A stretch of 21,530 bases of DNA from CALAMD01 sp035301345 (GCA_035301345.1 DATGUM010000046.1:1-21530), one strand, 5' to 3'. Positions 1-8,484 are shown, counted from the first letter of the stretch. Numbers and translations are program-made. Notes: generated by a model from the letters alone, not told the origin.

Positions 1-117
1 CTGTGGGAAGGTAATGAGATAGGTGGTAACCTATTTCATTACACGTATCCGAAAATCCCTAGAACCGACATGATAATGGAGGTTCTAGAAGTTGAGGTCG
101 TCCCACGGCAAGCGTAG
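1..117 (+). CDS. C-terminal end of an unrecognised protein (partial)
   Basis: The first 117 bases are open in frame 1 and end at TAG (115-117), giving 38 residues that finish with PRTDMIMEVLEVEVVPRQA. Composition and codon use look protein-like (alternating hydrophobic and charged residues, as in a final beta-strand), but the piece is too short for me to name a family. The gene would read in the same direction as hprK, with about 216 bases in between. It could also be a chance open stretch; the upstream sequence would decide. Confidence 0.4.
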   Translation: MWEGNEIGGNLFHYTYPKIPRTDMIMEVLEVEVVPRQA

Positions 118-333
118 TATAGTTCTGAAACGATCACCCGCAAAAGTGAAGTATATATCACCTGAGGTGATTAACAAAAATAATAATCTATACAAAAGAT
201 GGTATGTTGAACGTATATATTAAATACCCACAAATACTTGACTCAATTGTAAAAGGTCATATAACAGACTGAATATAGAAAAGTATGCTACAATTAACAA
301 TAGAATTTTTTATGTTCTGATGGAGGGACACAG
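118..333 (+). promoter_or_regulatory. hprK upstream region with sigma-A-like promoter
   Basis: No gene is seen here. A plausible sigma-A promoter has -35 TTGACT at 238-243, a 16-base spacer and -10 TATAAC at 260-265. It lies about 70 bases before the hprK start, so the hprK-lgt-ppaX-acyltransferase operon probably begins here. A 15-bp perfect palindrome (ATCACCTGAGGTGAT, centre 164) sits at 157-171 upstream of the promoter and may be an operator. No intrinsic terminator for the preceding ORF is obvious. Confidence 0.5.
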
Positions 334-1269
334 ATGAGCATTGTTCGTACGAAAGAGTTAATAGAAAACTTTGACTTGAAAGTGGTAGCTGGAGAAAATG
401 GTTTACAACGAGAAATCCATTCAAGTGAAATACATCGACCTGGTATTGAAGTAACAGGTTGTTTTAAATTCCATCCACAAGATCGCTTACAATTAATTGG
501 GCAAACTGAAATGACATACTTAGAACAATTATCTATCACAGAACAAAAAGAAATATTTAACAAACTATGCGCAACGACGACTCCTTGTATCATCATTTCA
601 AGGGGGATGAAAGTGCCTAAATATATGCTGACCATCGCAAATGAAAAAGACGTACCACTGCTCGCGACAAAACGAAAAACAACACGAGTCATTAGTCGAT
701 TAACAAACTACTTAGAGATAGCATTCTCACCTTCAACGGCTATTCACGGTGTGTTTGTTGAAATTTATGGAATTGGTGTTTTAATTACTGGACAAAGTGG
801 CGTCGGTAAAAGTGAAGTGGCATTAGAACTGATTAAACGCGGGCACAGACTCGTCGCTGATGATAGTGTGGAAATTAGACAAAAAGATGGTGAAGAACTG
901 ATCGGAAGTTCACCACCACTCATTAAAAATTTATTAGAAATTAGAGGCATTGGTATTATTGATATCATGTCTTTATTTGGTGCAGGTGCTGTTTTAAGTG
1001 AGAAGAAAATTTCGCTCATTATTCATTTAGAATTATGGGAAGACGCTAAGCAGTATGATCGTTTAGGCATGGATGATGAAATGCACAAAATTATGGACGT
1101 AAACATACCTCGGTCGACGGTTCCGATACGTCCTGGAAGAAATTTAGCCATTATCGTTGAAGTAGCTGCCATGAATTTTCGTTTGAAGAAAATGGGCATG
1201 AATGCTGCGGAAGCTTTTTCTGATCGCTTATCACATACGATTGTTGAGCGAACAGATTTAGTAGACTAA
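334..1269 (+). CDS. hprK: HPr kinase/phosphorylase
   Basis: Bifunctional cytoplasmic sensor enzyme of carbon catabolite control. It phosphorylates Ser46 of HPr and Crh when ATP and glycolytic intermediates are high, and removes the phosphate when inorganic phosphate is high. The product is 311 aa, normal for the family. The N-terminal domain is about residues 1-130. The kinase domain carries the Walker A motif GQSGVGKS at 153-160, a conserved His near 138 (IHGVFVEIYG) and the family signature EIRGIGIIDI further on. The ATG is preceded by GGAGGG at suitable spacing. It is the first gene of a tight operon with lgt 10 bases downstream. Its target Crh is encoded at 8224-8484 in the same window. 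Confidence 0.97.
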   Translation: MSIVRTKELIENFDLKVVAGENGLQREIHSSEIHRPGIEVTGCFKFHPQDRLQLIGQTEMTYLEQLSITEQKEIFNKLCATTTPCIIISRGMKVPKYMLTIANEKDVPLLATKRKTTRVISRLTNYLEIAFSPSTAIHGVFVEIYGIGVLITGQSGVGKSEVALELIKRGHRLVADDSVEIRQKDGEELIGSSPPLIKNLLEIRGIGIIDIMSLFGAGAVLSEKKISLIIHLELWEDAKQYDRLGMDDEMHKIMDVNIPRSTVPIRPGRNLAIIVEVAAMNFRLKKMGMNAAEAFSDRLSHTIVERTDLVD

Positions 1270-1279
1270 GGAAGTAGGA

Positions 1280-2152
1280 GTGATTCGTTTGACGTGTGAT
1301 GCACCGAACTTAGATAGAGTATTTTTACAATTAGGTCCAATACCGATTTATTGGTATGGCTTCATTATTGCAACAGGTGCGTTTTTAGGATTAATGCTTG
1401 CAACGAGAGAAGCTGATCGCTTACGTTTAAAGAAAGATTTAATGATTGATTTAGTCGTTTTTGCTATTCCAATTGCAATTATTTCTGCTCGTATTTATTA
1501 CGTTATTTTCGAATGGCACCAATATAAAAATGGTCCGTGGACAGAAGTATTCGCCATTTGGAACGGTGGAATAGCTATCCACGGGGCACTGATTGGTTCA
1601 GTTTTAACAGCGATTATTTATGCACGTGTGAAAAACGTATCATTTTGGCAACTTGCTGATGTTGCAGCACCTTCATTAATTTTAGGGCAAGCAATCGGAC
1701 GCTGGGGTAACTTTATGAACCAAGAAGCACACGGAGGACCAATTTCTGAAGCAACGTATAACAACTTTCATCAATATTTACCAGATTTTATTATGAATCA
1801 AATGTGTATTGACGGGACGATGTACCATCCAACATTTCTATATGAATCTGTCTGGAATTTCGGCGTGCTCGCTTTACTGCTCATGTTAAGACGTAAAAAT
1901 CCATTACGCGGTGAAGTATTTTTGACGTACGTATTTACATATTCTATCGGCAGATTTTTCATCGAAGGACTACGTACGGATAGTTTATACATTATTGGGC
2001 AACTACGAACAGCACAATTTATTTCAGTAGCTCTCGTTATCGTTGCTATCGGGTTAATGATTTATCGTCGGAAAAATAAAATAGTTACACATGATTATGA
2101 GGGTAAGAAGCTCGGCAAACAGAAAAAACAAAAAGGTAAGAAGAAAAGATAA
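1280..2152 (+). CDS. lgt: Prolipoprotein diacylglyceryl transferase
   Basis: Integral membrane enzyme that moves the diacylglyceryl group of phosphatidylglycerol onto the lipobox cysteine of prolipoproteins, the first step of lipoprotein maturation. At 290 aa with about seven hydrophobic segments it has the normal size. The Lgt signature GRWGNFMNQEAHGG starts near residue 140, and the early motif IYWYGFIIATG is typical. The C-terminus is very Lys-rich. The start is GTG at 1280, with AGGAAG just upstream; a TTG at 1289 with TAGGAG in front is an alternative. It follows hprK by 10 bases. Substrates in this window include the SCO1 and YtkA-like lipoproteins at 11863-13210. Confidence 0.96.
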   Translation: MIRLTCDAPNLDRVFLQLGPIPIYWYGFIIATGAFLGLMLATREADRLRLKKDLMIDLVVFAIPIAIISARIYYVIFEWHQYKNGPWTEVFAIWNGGIAIHGALIGSVLTAIIYARVKNVSFWQLADVAAPSLILGQAIGRWGNFMNQEAHGGPISEATYNNFHQYLPDFIMNQMCIDGTMYHPTFLYESVWNFGVLALLLMLRRKNPLRGEVFLTYVFTYSIGRFFIEGLRTDSLYIIGQLRTAQFISVALVIVAIGLMIYRRKNKIVTHDYEGKKLGKQKKQKGKKKR

Positions 2153-2181
2153 CGAGCACTTTAGATAGAAGGGGAATAAAA

Positions 2182-2817
2182 ATGGCGTACGAAACGATTT
2201 TGTTCGACTTAGACGGGACACTTGTTGATACGAATGAATTGATTCACGTGTCGTTTAAGCACACACTTTCAGAATATAATTATGATTTTACAGATGAAGA
2301 AATTATGTCGTTTAACGGACCACCATTAAGAAATACTTTTGAACAATTAAATCCAGATTTGGCCGAAGAAATGGTCCAAACGTATTTAAAACACAATCAC
2401 GCGTTACATGAACAATACATTAAAGTTTTCCCGAACGTCATAGAAACATTACAAGCACTTAGAAAAAAGGGATTAAAACTCGGGCTTGTAACAGCGAAGA
2501 TGAGGAATGGTGTTGAATTAGGCCTAGAAATCACTGGTCTTAAAAAGTACTTCGACACAATTGTAACGATTGATGACGTTGAACATGCTAAACCACATGA
2601 AGAACCTGTTTTAAAAGCGATGCAAGCTCTTAATGGAACGATTGAAAACACGCTGATGATTGGCGATAACTATCACGACATTTTATCAGGGCAAAACGCT
2701 GAAGTAGCAACTGCCGGTGTCGCTTGGACTGCAAAAGGAAGGTCGTTTTTAGAGCAATATGAACCGACGTATATGCTTGAAGATATGTTAGATCTACTTG
2801 AAGTCGTGGAGGGTTAA
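2182..2817 (+). CDS. ppaX: Pyrophosphatase PpaX, HAD superfamily
   Basis: Cytoplasmic HAD hydrolase. In Bacillus, PpaX hydrolyses the pyrophosphate released when HprK dephosphorylates P-Ser-HPr, which explains its place in the hprK operon. The 211-aa protein shows HAD motif I FDLDGTLVD with nucleophile Asp9 and Asp11, motif II around LVTAK, the motif III Lys near HAKP, and motif IV GDNYHDILSG. A mobile alpha-helical cap follows motif I. Translation starts at ATG 2182 after GAAGGGG, 29 bases after lgt. The stop is separated from the next ATG by only two bases, implying translational coupling. The assignment rests on family motifs plus conserved gene order. Confidence 0.93.
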   Translation: MAYETILFDLDGTLVDTNELIHVSFKHTLSEYNYDFTDEEIMSFNGPPLRNTFEQLNPDLAEEMVQTYLKHNHALHEQYIKVFPNVIETLQALRKKGLKLGLVTAKMRNGVELGLEITGLKKYFDTIVTIDDVEHAKPHEEPVLKAMQALNGTIENTLMIGDNYHDILSGQNAEVATAGVAWTAKGRSFLEQYEPTYMLEDMLDLLEVVEG

Positions 2818-2819
2818 CG

Positions 2820-3332
2820 ATGAGGCGTACGAAACGATATCCCGTGCCATATAAAAATTCACTTTGGCACGTATATAAAACTGTGCCTTTTTTAAAAGTG
2901 ATGAAAAATTTCATCGTCATTCAAATCGGACGTTATACGCCGTTTATGCGTTTGAAAAACTGGCTATATCGTACGTTTTTACGGATGAACATTGGCAAGC
3001 AGACGTCGCTTGCTTTAATGGTTATGCCTGATACGATGTTTCCAGAACACATTAAAATTGGTGATTACTCAATCATTGGTTACCAAACGACGATACTTGC
3101 TCACGAATATTTAATTGATGAATATCGGATTGGCGATGTCGTTATCGGAAATGAAGTAATGATTGGCGCGAATTCAACAATTTTACCAGGTATTTCAATC
3201 GGTGATGGAGCAATTGTTTCAGCGAGTACGCTCGTTCATAAAGACGTCCCACCAGGCGCTTTTGTTGGTGGAAACCCTATGCGAATCATTTTTACGAAAG
3301 AAGAGATGGAACAACGAAGTAAAAATCTATAA
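2820..3332 (+). CDS. Hexapeptide-repeat acyltransferase (YvoF-like)
   Basis: 170-aa protein with a basic, aromatic N-terminus (about residues 1-60) followed by left-handed beta-helix hexapeptide repeats (IGDYSIIGYQTTI, IGNEVMIGANSTI, ISIGDGAIVSASTLV) and the usual end motif GAFVGGNPMRII. This is the fold of the LacA/CysE/Maa O- and N-acetyltransferases. In Bacillus the equivalent gene of this operon is yvoF, whose substrate is not established. It starts 2 bases after the ppaX stop with GGAGGG overlapping the ppaX end, and is the last gene before a terminator. The acceptor cannot be told from the sequence. Confidence 0.87.
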   Translation: MRRTKRYPVPYKNSLWHVYKTVPFLKVMKNFIVIQIGRYTPFMRLKNWLYRTFLRMNIGKQTSLALMVMPDTMFPEHIKIGDYSIIGYQTTILAHEYLIDEYRIGDVVIGNEVMIGANSTILPGISIGDGAIVSASTLVHKDVPPGAFVGGNPMRIIFTKEEMEQRSKNL

Positions 3333-3340
3333 AAAATTAT

Positions 3341-3375
3341 GGCATCAACTGATTTATATCGTGGTGTCTTTTTTT
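3341..3375 (+). terminator. Intrinsic terminator of the hprK operon
   Basis: A stem with two single-base bulges pairs ggcatcaactgat (3341-3353) with atcgtggtgtc (3358-3368) around a 4-base loop and is followed directly by a T-run to 3375. It lies 9 bases after the acyltransferase stop. Confidence 0.7.
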
Positions 3376-3495
3376 GAGCAGAAAACTAGAACGGTTATCA
3401 TTAGTTTTATATAATGAAATGTGGGTAAAGGAAGTATTAAGTAAACAAAATAATTGTGAATAAAAAATGTATTATATAGAAAAAGAGGGATTTAT

Positions 3496-4446
3496 ATGTC
3501 AGAAGATCGTTTATATGATGTAATTATTGCCGGAGCAGGTCCAGCGGGAATGACCGCAGCTGTTTATGCCTCACGTGCGAATTTAGACACGTTAATGTTA
3601 GAAAGAGGCGTTCCAGGAGGGCAGATGGCAGATACGGAAGACATTGAGAACTATCCTGGTTACGAGCATATTTTAGGTGCTGACTTATCAAATAAGATGT
3701 TTGAACACGCGAAAAAATTCGGTGCAGAGTACGCTTATGGTGATATTAAAGGCGTCGTTGACCACGGCGATTATAAAGTTGTAACTGCAGGTGACAAAGA
3801 ATTCCGTACGAAAGCTTTAATTATTACGACAGGCGCTCAGTACAAGAAGTTAGGGATCGAAGGAGAAGATACATTGACTGGACGAGGAGTTTCTTACTGT
3901 GCAGTTTGTGACGGTGCATTCTTCCGTGAGCGAGAGTTAATCGTCGTAGGTGGAGGAGACTCTGCGGTAGAAGAAGGTATGTATTTAACGCGCTTTGCAA
4001 AGAAAGTAACAGTCGTTCACCGTCGTGATGAGTTACGTGCACAAAAAATATTACAAGAACGTGCATTTGATAACGAAAAGATGGACTTTATTTGGGACAC
4101 TGTTGCTGAAAAAGTGAACGAAGAAAACGGAAAAGTCGGTTCAATCACTTTACGCAACGTAAAAACGAACGAAACGTACGATCATAAAATAGACGGCGTA
4201 TTCGTTTATATCGGTATGGACCCACTAAGTGAACCATTTGAATCGCTCGGTATTGTTGATGAAGAAGGATATATACCGACGAATGATAACATGGAAACGA
4301 ATGTACCAGGCGTGTTTGCAGCAGGAGATATTCGTGTGAAAGACTTACGTCAAATTGTTACAGCGACAGGTGACGGAAGTATTGCGGCAGAGTCTGCTCA
4401 AAAGTTCATTGAAGAAATGGCGAGTAAGCAGAAGCAAACGAGCTAA
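3496..4446 (+). CDS. trxB: Thioredoxin-disulfide reductase
   Basis: Cytoplasmic FAD enzyme that passes electrons from NADPH to thioredoxin. The 316-aa length is standard. FAD-binding GAGPAG is near residue 11, the redox-active CAVC is at 135-138, the NADPH-binding motif GGGDSAVEE is near 153, and the C-terminal FAD motif is AAGDIR near 275. The ATG follows AAAGAGGG. The gene seems to form its own transcription unit: a terminator precedes it by about 120 bases, and long non-coding DNA follows. No clear -35/-10 pair could be fixed in the AT-rich 3376-3495 stretch. Confidence 0.97.
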   Translation: MSEDRLYDVIIAGAGPAGMTAAVYASRANLDTLMLERGVPGGQMADTEDIENYPGYEHILGADLSNKMFEHAKKFGAEYAYGDIKGVVDHGDYKVVTAGDKEFRTKALIITTGAQYKKLGIEGEDTLTGRGVSYCAVCDGAFFRERELIVVGGGDSAVEEGMYLTRFAKKVTVVHRRDELRAQKILQERAFDNEKMDFIWDTVAEKVNEENGKVGSITLRNVKTNETYDHKIDGVFVYIGMDPLSEPFESLGIVDEEGYIPTNDNMETNVPGVFAAGDIRVKDLRQIVTATGDGSIAAESAQKFIEEMASKQKQTS

Positions 4447-4680
4447 TCTGAATTAGTTAACAAGCTTTAACTTTTTTGTAACATGAAGGAAATAAAATAC
4501 ATGTATGATTAATATAACTAATTTAAGTGGATTTCACATCCCCTATTTATTGCTCAACGACTAACGGATAAACGTGTGTCGCTTAGTTAAAATTTCGTGA
4601 AATTCATTCAATTAACCCCCTTTTAATAATAAATTAGTTACTGCGCAAGTGCTTATTCATAGCACTTGCGATTTTTTTGC
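4447..4680 (+). ncRNA. Candidate C-rich small RNA or trxB 3' UTR
   Basis: No credible ORF lies between trxB and the terminator about 200 bases later, so either the trxB message has a long 3' UTR or a separate small RNA ends there. Two short C-runs in AU-rich, probably single-stranded context are present: ACATCCCCTATTT near 4536-4548 and TTAACCCCCTTTT near 4612-4624. Such motifs pair with Shine-Dalgarno sequences in RsaE/RoxS-type RNAs of Firmicutes. A weak promoter candidate is TTGTAA (4476-4481), 16 bases, TACATG (4498-4503). A small imperfect palindrome AATTTCGTGAAATT lies between the C-runs. This is inference from composition, not a family match. Confidence 0.3.
4644..4678 (+). terminator. 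Strong intrinsic terminator downstream of trxB
   Basis: A perfect 9-bp stem CGCAAGTGC (4644-4652) / GCACTTGCG (4662-4670) with a 9-base loop is followed by ATTTTTTT. It ends the trxB transcript or the candidate small RNA in front of it. Confidence 0.88.
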
Positions 4681-4783
4681 GAAAGAAATGTTAACAAAAC
4701 ACCATTATTTTACAAAACAAACAAAAGTTCATAGATACGTCTTAAATACTTAACAGTTGCTTATCGGAATAAGTATGTTTATT

Positions 4784-4839
4784 TGCTATAATAAGATAAA
4801 GAGTGAAACGGTTACATTCCTTCGTTTACCGTGTATAAT
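4784..4839 (+). promoter_or_regulatory. Two promoters for the nudix-rapZ-glmR-whiA-crh operon
   Basis: An extended -10 element TGCTATAAT lies at 4784-4792, with no good -35 in front. A second promoter has -35 GTTACA (4811-4816), a 17-base spacer and a consensus -10 TATAAT (4834-4839). Both point toward the nudix gene, whose probable start is 4903. The rest of 4680-4783 and 4840-4902 is AT-rich with no further feature that I can support. Confidence 0.6.
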
Positions 4840-4902
4840 GATATTCATTAAATAAATGAAACTTGTTATTTCTGTATTTTGTCAGTGAAGAAGGTGAATG
4901 AT

Positions 4903-5367
4903 ATGCAAAGAGTGACTAATAGTATTTTACGTCATGATGACCATATATTATTATTAAAAAAGCCACGGCGTGGATGGTACGCTTTTCCAGGTGGTAAAAT
5001 GGAGCGAAATGAAACAATTAAAGAGTCTGCGATTCGTGAGTTCCAAGAAGAAACAGGATTAACGTTAATTGATCCAGACGTAGCAGGTATTTTTACTTTT
5101 ACGATCTTTGAGGATGAATCATTCGTTCAAGAGTGGATGATGTTCACGTTCATATGTGAAACATTTACAGGCGAATTAACGGACCACTGTCTAGAAGGTG
5201 AGCTAGAGTGGGTTCCGATCAGTCAGTTGCATCAATTACCGATGGCTGCTGGCGATAAACAATTGTTAAATCATATCGTACATTCGAACGAAATATTGTA
5301 CGGTTCATTTTCATATACGACAGATTACGATTTACTCGAATCACGATTAGATCCGTCGCGTCCATAA
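4903..5367 (+). CDS. Nudix hydrolase (YvcI-like)
   Basis: A 154-aa Nudix protein, probably a nucleoside triphosphate pyrophosphatase of the MutT/YvcI group. The Nudix box is complete at about residues 31-53: G, five residues, E, seven residues, then REFQEETGL. In Bacillus a nudix gene (yvcI) occupies the same place before rapZ. The open frame extends upstream to a TTG at 4879, but the ATG at 4903 has AAGAAGGTGA at ideal spacing and gives the usual start MQRVTN, so I take it as the start. The substrate is unknown. The gene leads the operon, with rapZ beginning 13 bases after its stop. Confidence 0.9.
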   Translation: MQRVTNSILRHDDHILLLKKPRRGWYAFPGGKMERNETIKESAIREFQEETGLTLIDPDVAGIFTFTIFEDESFVQEWMMFTFICETFTGELTDHCLEGELEWVPISQLHQLPMAAGDKQLLNHIVHSNEILYGSFSYTTDYDLLESRLDPSRP

Positions 5368-5380
5368 AGGAGTGATTGTT

Positions 5381-6259
5381 ATGAGTAATAATGAAACGAA
5401 GCTAATAATTATAACTGGGATGTCTGGGGCAGGTAAGTCTGTAGCTGTTCGAAGTTTTGAGGACTTAGGCTACTATTGTGTTGATAACTTGCCACCGACG
5501 TTGTTACCTAAATTTTTAGAGCTAATGAAAGACTCGACAAATAACATTCAAAAAGTGGCACTCGTCATGGACTTAAGAGGACGAGAGTTTTTCGATTCTC
5601 TTTTTGAAGCGTTAGATACGTTGTATGAAAAAGATTGGCTTGATGAACATATTATATTTTTAGATGCAAAAGATGAGACACTCGTGAGCCGTTATAAAGA
5701 GACGCGTCGTTCACATCCGCTATCTGCTTCTGATATTCCACTGAATGGAATTGAAAAAGAAAGGCAGATTTTAGATGAATTAAGAGGACGTGCTAAACGG
5801 ATCATTGATACAACGTCACTGTCGCCAAAACAATTAAGAGAAAAGATTGTTGATCTGTATGCAGACGACAAACAAGATGTTTTCTCAGTACACTTCGTCT
5901 CGTTCGGCTTTAAGTACGGCATTCTCATTGATGCAGATTTAGTATTTGACGTTCGTTTCTTACCGAATCCGCATTACGTCCCACATATGCAACCGCTCAC
6001 AGGATTAAATCCTGAAGTGTCGTCATACGTCTTTAAATGGAAAGAAACACAAATATTTTGCGATAAATTACTTGATTTGCTGGAATTTATGTTACCTCAG
6101 TATAAAAAAGAAGGTAAATCACAACTCGTCATCGGTATCGGATGCACGGGTGGACAGCATCGCTCAGTTGCACTGACAGAATATTTTTCAAAACAATTAG
6201 CAAATAAATATATTACACATATTAATCACCGCGATATTGAGAAGAGAAAGGGCCAATAG
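5381..6259 (+). CDS. rapZ: RapZ/YvcJ family GTP/ATP-binding protein
   Basis: Family of nucleotide-binding proteins; in E. coli RapZ is the RNA adaptor that senses glucosamine-6-phosphate, and in Bacillus YvcJ binds and hydrolyses nucleotides and affects competence. The product is 292 aa. Walker A GMSGAGKS is at residues 13-20, followed by EDLGYYCVDNLPPTLL typical of the family. The C-terminal domain ends with the conserved IGCTGGQHRSVALTEY. An upstream GTG at 5372 lies inside the Shine-Dalgarno AAAGGAG, so ATG 5381 is the real start. The stop is one base from the glmR start, so the pair is translationally coupled. Confidence 0.95.
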   Translation: MSNNETKLIIITGMSGAGKSVAVRSFEDLGYYCVDNLPPTLLPKFLELMKDSTNNIQKVALVMDLRGREFFDSLFEALDTLYEKDWLDEHIIFLDAKDETLVSRYKETRRSHPLSASDIPLNGIEKERQILDELRGRAKRIIDTTSLSPKQLREKIVDLYADDKQDVFSVHFVSFGFKYGILIDADLVFDVRFLPNPHYVPHMQPLTGLNPEVSSYVFKWKETQIFCDKLLDLLEFMLPQYKKEGKSQLVIGIGCTGGQHRSVALTEYFSKQLANKYITHINHRDIEKRKGQ

Positions 6260-6260
6260 G

Positions 6261-7217
6261 ATGAGTAAAACACAATGGCCAAAAGTTGTCGTCGTCGGTG
6301 GTGGTACGGGAATGCCTGTGTTATTAAGTGGATTAAAGCATTTACCCGTTCATTTAACGTCACTTGTGAATGTTGTTGACGATGGGGGCAGTACCGGACG
6401 TTTACGAAAAGAACGTGAGATGCCAGCCCCGGGAGATGTTAGAAACGTTATTGCTGCACTATCAGAAGCTGAACCGACACTTTTAAAGCTTTTTCAACAT
6501 CGCTTTAGTAATAATGAAGATTTAAATGGTCATTCGCTAGGAAACATGTTACTCGTTGCGTTATCAGAAGTGACAGGCGATTTTATGCAAGGCATTCAAG
6601 AAGTGTCTCGTGTATTTAACGTAAAAGGGAATATATATCCAATTTCAAATGAAAGTTTATCATTGCACGCTGAAATGGCTGATGGTACCATACTTTCGGG
6701 AGAATCGAACATTCCTTTAGCTGAAAAGAAAATTAAACGGGTGTATTTAGAACCGTCACATATTAAACCGCTATCAAATGCTATTCAATCGTTAAAAGAA
6801 GCGGATTTAATCGTTATTTCTCCTGGAAGTTTATATACGAGTATTTTACCGAATTTAATTATCCCAGATGTTTTTGAAACGATTAAACAATCGGATGCGA
6901 AGAAAGTATATGTTTGTAACGTAATGACACAAAATGGCGAAACGACAGGTTACACAGCTGCAGACCATTTGAAAGCTATCTATGATCATACAGAACAAGG
7001 TTGGATCGATACTGTCATCGTCCATAATGAACAAATCAATGAAGAAGTGCTTGCTCATTACCGCGAAGAAAAGGCGTATCCAGTCATTGTTGATGAAGAT
7101 CGCTTGCAGGAGTTAGGCGTAAATATCGTATCAAAAAATATTATTCAGTACCAACAACATATCATTCGTCATAATAAGAAGAAAATTGCTCAACTGTTGT
7201 ACGACCTTATCACGTGA
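6261..7217 (+). CDS. glmR: GlmR/YvcK, CofD-like cell-wall regulator
   Basis: 318-aa cytoplasmic protein of the YvcK family. In Bacillus it is needed for growth on gluconeogenic carbon, binds UDP-GlcNAc and stimulates GlmS, so it steers carbon into peptidoglycan precursors. The family motifs are visible: VVVVGGGTGMPVLLSGL at the start, VVDDGGSTGRLR, GDVRNVIAALS, HSLGNMLLVAL and ISPGSLYTSILPNL. The open frame reaches back to 6237, but ATG 6261 directly after the rapZ stop, with AGAAAGGG in front, matches the family N-terminus. The Bacillus protein is essentially the same length. The order rapZ-glmR-whiA is highly conserved in Gram-positive bacteria. Confidence 0.95.
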   Translation: MSKTQWPKVVVVGGGTGMPVLLSGLKHLPVHLTSLVNVVDDGGSTGRLRKEREMPAPGDVRNVIAALSEAEPTLLKLFQHRFSNNEDLNGHSLGNMLLVALSEVTGDFMQGIQEVSRVFNVKGNIYPISNESLSLHAEMADGTILSGESNIPLAEKKIKRVYLEPSHIKPLSNAIQSLKEADLIVISPGSLYTSILPNLIIPDVFETIKQSDAKKVYVCNVMTQNGETTGYTAADHLKAIYDHTEQGWIDTVIVHNEQINEEVLAHYREEKAYPVIVDEDRLQELGVNIVSKNIIQYQQHIIRHNKKKIAQLLYDLIT

Positions 7218-7245
7218 GTGAATGATTACAAAGGAGGCGAAATCC

Positions 7246-8190
7246 TTGTCATTTGCATCAGAAATAAAAAAAGAATTAACGACGATTGACGTTGAACCGT
7301 GTTGTGCTGAGGCAGAGCTGTCAGCACTCATTCGAATGAACGGGACATTATCGCTTTCAAAACAGAAAGTAACGTTAGACGTTCAGACAGAAAATGCGGC
7401 AATTGCACGACGTACATTCTCATTACTTAAAATGATTTATGAACCACCCGTTGAATTGCTAGTCCGTAGAAAAATGAAACTTAAGAAAAATAACGTTTAT
7501 ATCGTACGTTTAGTGTCAGATGTTTTACCACTTTTACGAAAACTTGATATCGTTCATGAAGGAAATACGTTTAATCATACGATATCTAAGAAATATTTTA
7601 AAAAGTCATGTTGTAAACAATCGTATTTACGAGGGGCATTTTTAGCAGGTGGATCAGTGAATAACCCTGAAACGTCGTCATACCACTTGGAAATATTTAA
7701 TGCTCATGAAGAACATAACCGTTCATTATGTATGCTTGTTAATAGCTTTGACCTTAAGTCGCGTGAGCTAAAGCGGCGGAGTGGTTATATTACGTATATT
7801 AAAGAAGCGGAAAAAATTACGGAGTTTTTAATTGTTATTGGCGCCCATAATGCGTTGTTTAAATTTGAAGATGTGCGTATCGTTCGCGACATGAGAAATT
7901 CTGTCAACCGTCTCGTAAATTGTGAAACAGCGAACTTAAATAAAACGATTGGTGCAGCATTTAGGCAAGTTGAGAGCATACGAATTATTGATGAAGCAAT
8001 CGGTTTAGACGCACTACCAGAACGATTACAAGAAATTGCTAAACTTCGAATGAACAATCAAGAAGCGACACTCAATGAAATTGTCGGTATGATCAGTGGA
8101 GAAAAAATATCTAAGTCGGGCGTTAACCATCGCTTTAAAAGACTTGATAAAATAGCAGAAAAAATAAAAAATGGTGAAACTGTCCAGTAG
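7246..8190 (+). CDS. whiA: DNA-binding protein WhiA
   Basis: Cytoplasmic DNA-binding protein with an N-terminal LAGLIDADG-like double domain and a C-terminal helix-turn-helix; it influences cell division and chromosome segregation in Bacillus and sporulation in Streptomyces. The product is 314 aa. Visible landmarks are the family N-terminus SFASEIKKELT, the LAGLIDADG-like RGAFLAGGSVNNPE, and the HTH around ATLNEIVGMISGEKISKSGV. The frame begins at ATG 7222, but AAGGAGG (7231-7237) sits 8 bases before TTG 7246, which yields the conserved MSFAS start; TTG is therefore the likely start. The gene follows glmR by 28 bases. Confidence 0.95.
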   Translation: MSFASEIKKELTTIDVEPCCAEAELSALIRMNGTLSLSKQKVTLDVQTENAAIARRTFSLLKMIYEPPVELLVRRKMKLKKNNVYIVRLVSDVLPLLRKLDIVHEGNTFNHTISKKYFKKSCCKQSYLRGAFLAGGSVNNPETSSYHLEIFNAHEEHNRSLCMLVNSFDLKSRELKRRSGYITYIKEAEKITEFLIVIGAHNALFKFEDVRIVRDMRNSVNRLVNCETANLNKTIGAAFRQVESIRIIDEAIGLDALPERLQEIAKLRMNNQEATLNEIVGMISGEKISKSGVNHRFKRLDKIAEKIKNGETVQ

Positions 8191-8223
8191 TAAATTTGAT
8201 ACAGAAAGAAGAGGATGATAGTC

Positions 8224-8484
8224 ATGGTAAAAGAAACAGTAACAATAGAAATTGATTCAGGATTACAAGCAAGAGTAGCAGCGCAGTTTGTCCAAGAAGC
8301 TAATCAATTTAATTCAGATTTATTTTTAGAAAAAGATGGTAAGGAAGTTAATGCTAAAAGTATTATGGGCTTGATGAGTTTAGCGATAAGTAAAGGGGAA
8401 ACTGTTACATTTGTAGCTGAAGGAATTGATGAAGAAAAGGCACTGAGTCATTTAATCGACTTCGTTACGACACATGAATCGTAA
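8224..8484 (+). CDS. crh: HPr-like catabolite repression protein Crh
   Basis: 86-aa HPr paralogue. Residue 15 is Gln instead of the PTS phosphorylatable His, so it cannot carry phosphate to sugars, while the regulatory Ser46 (AKSIMGLMS) is present. This pair of residues separates Crh from HPr. HprK phosphorylates Ser46, and P-Ser-Crh is a corepressor of CcpA in catabolite repression. The ATG at 8215 lies against the ribosome-binding site, so ATG 8224, 9 bases after GAAGAGG, is preferred. It is the last gene of the nudix-rapZ-glmR-whiA operon. The absence of a ptsH or ptsI neighbour also favours Crh. Confidence 0.95.
   Translation: MVKETVTIEIDSGLQARVAAQFVQEANQFNSDLFLEKDGKEVNAKSIMGLMSLAISKGETVTFVAEGIDEEKALSHLIDFVTTHES

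Noticed and set aside
1..180. Structured RNA at the window start
   Set aside because: Bases 1-117 are an open protein-like frame and I found no match to RNase P, SRP, 6S or tmRNA cores.
3163..3414. Plus-strand ORF overlapping the acyltransferase end
   Set aside because: Another frame of the acyltransferase and its terminator; the hexapeptide pattern is in the other frame.
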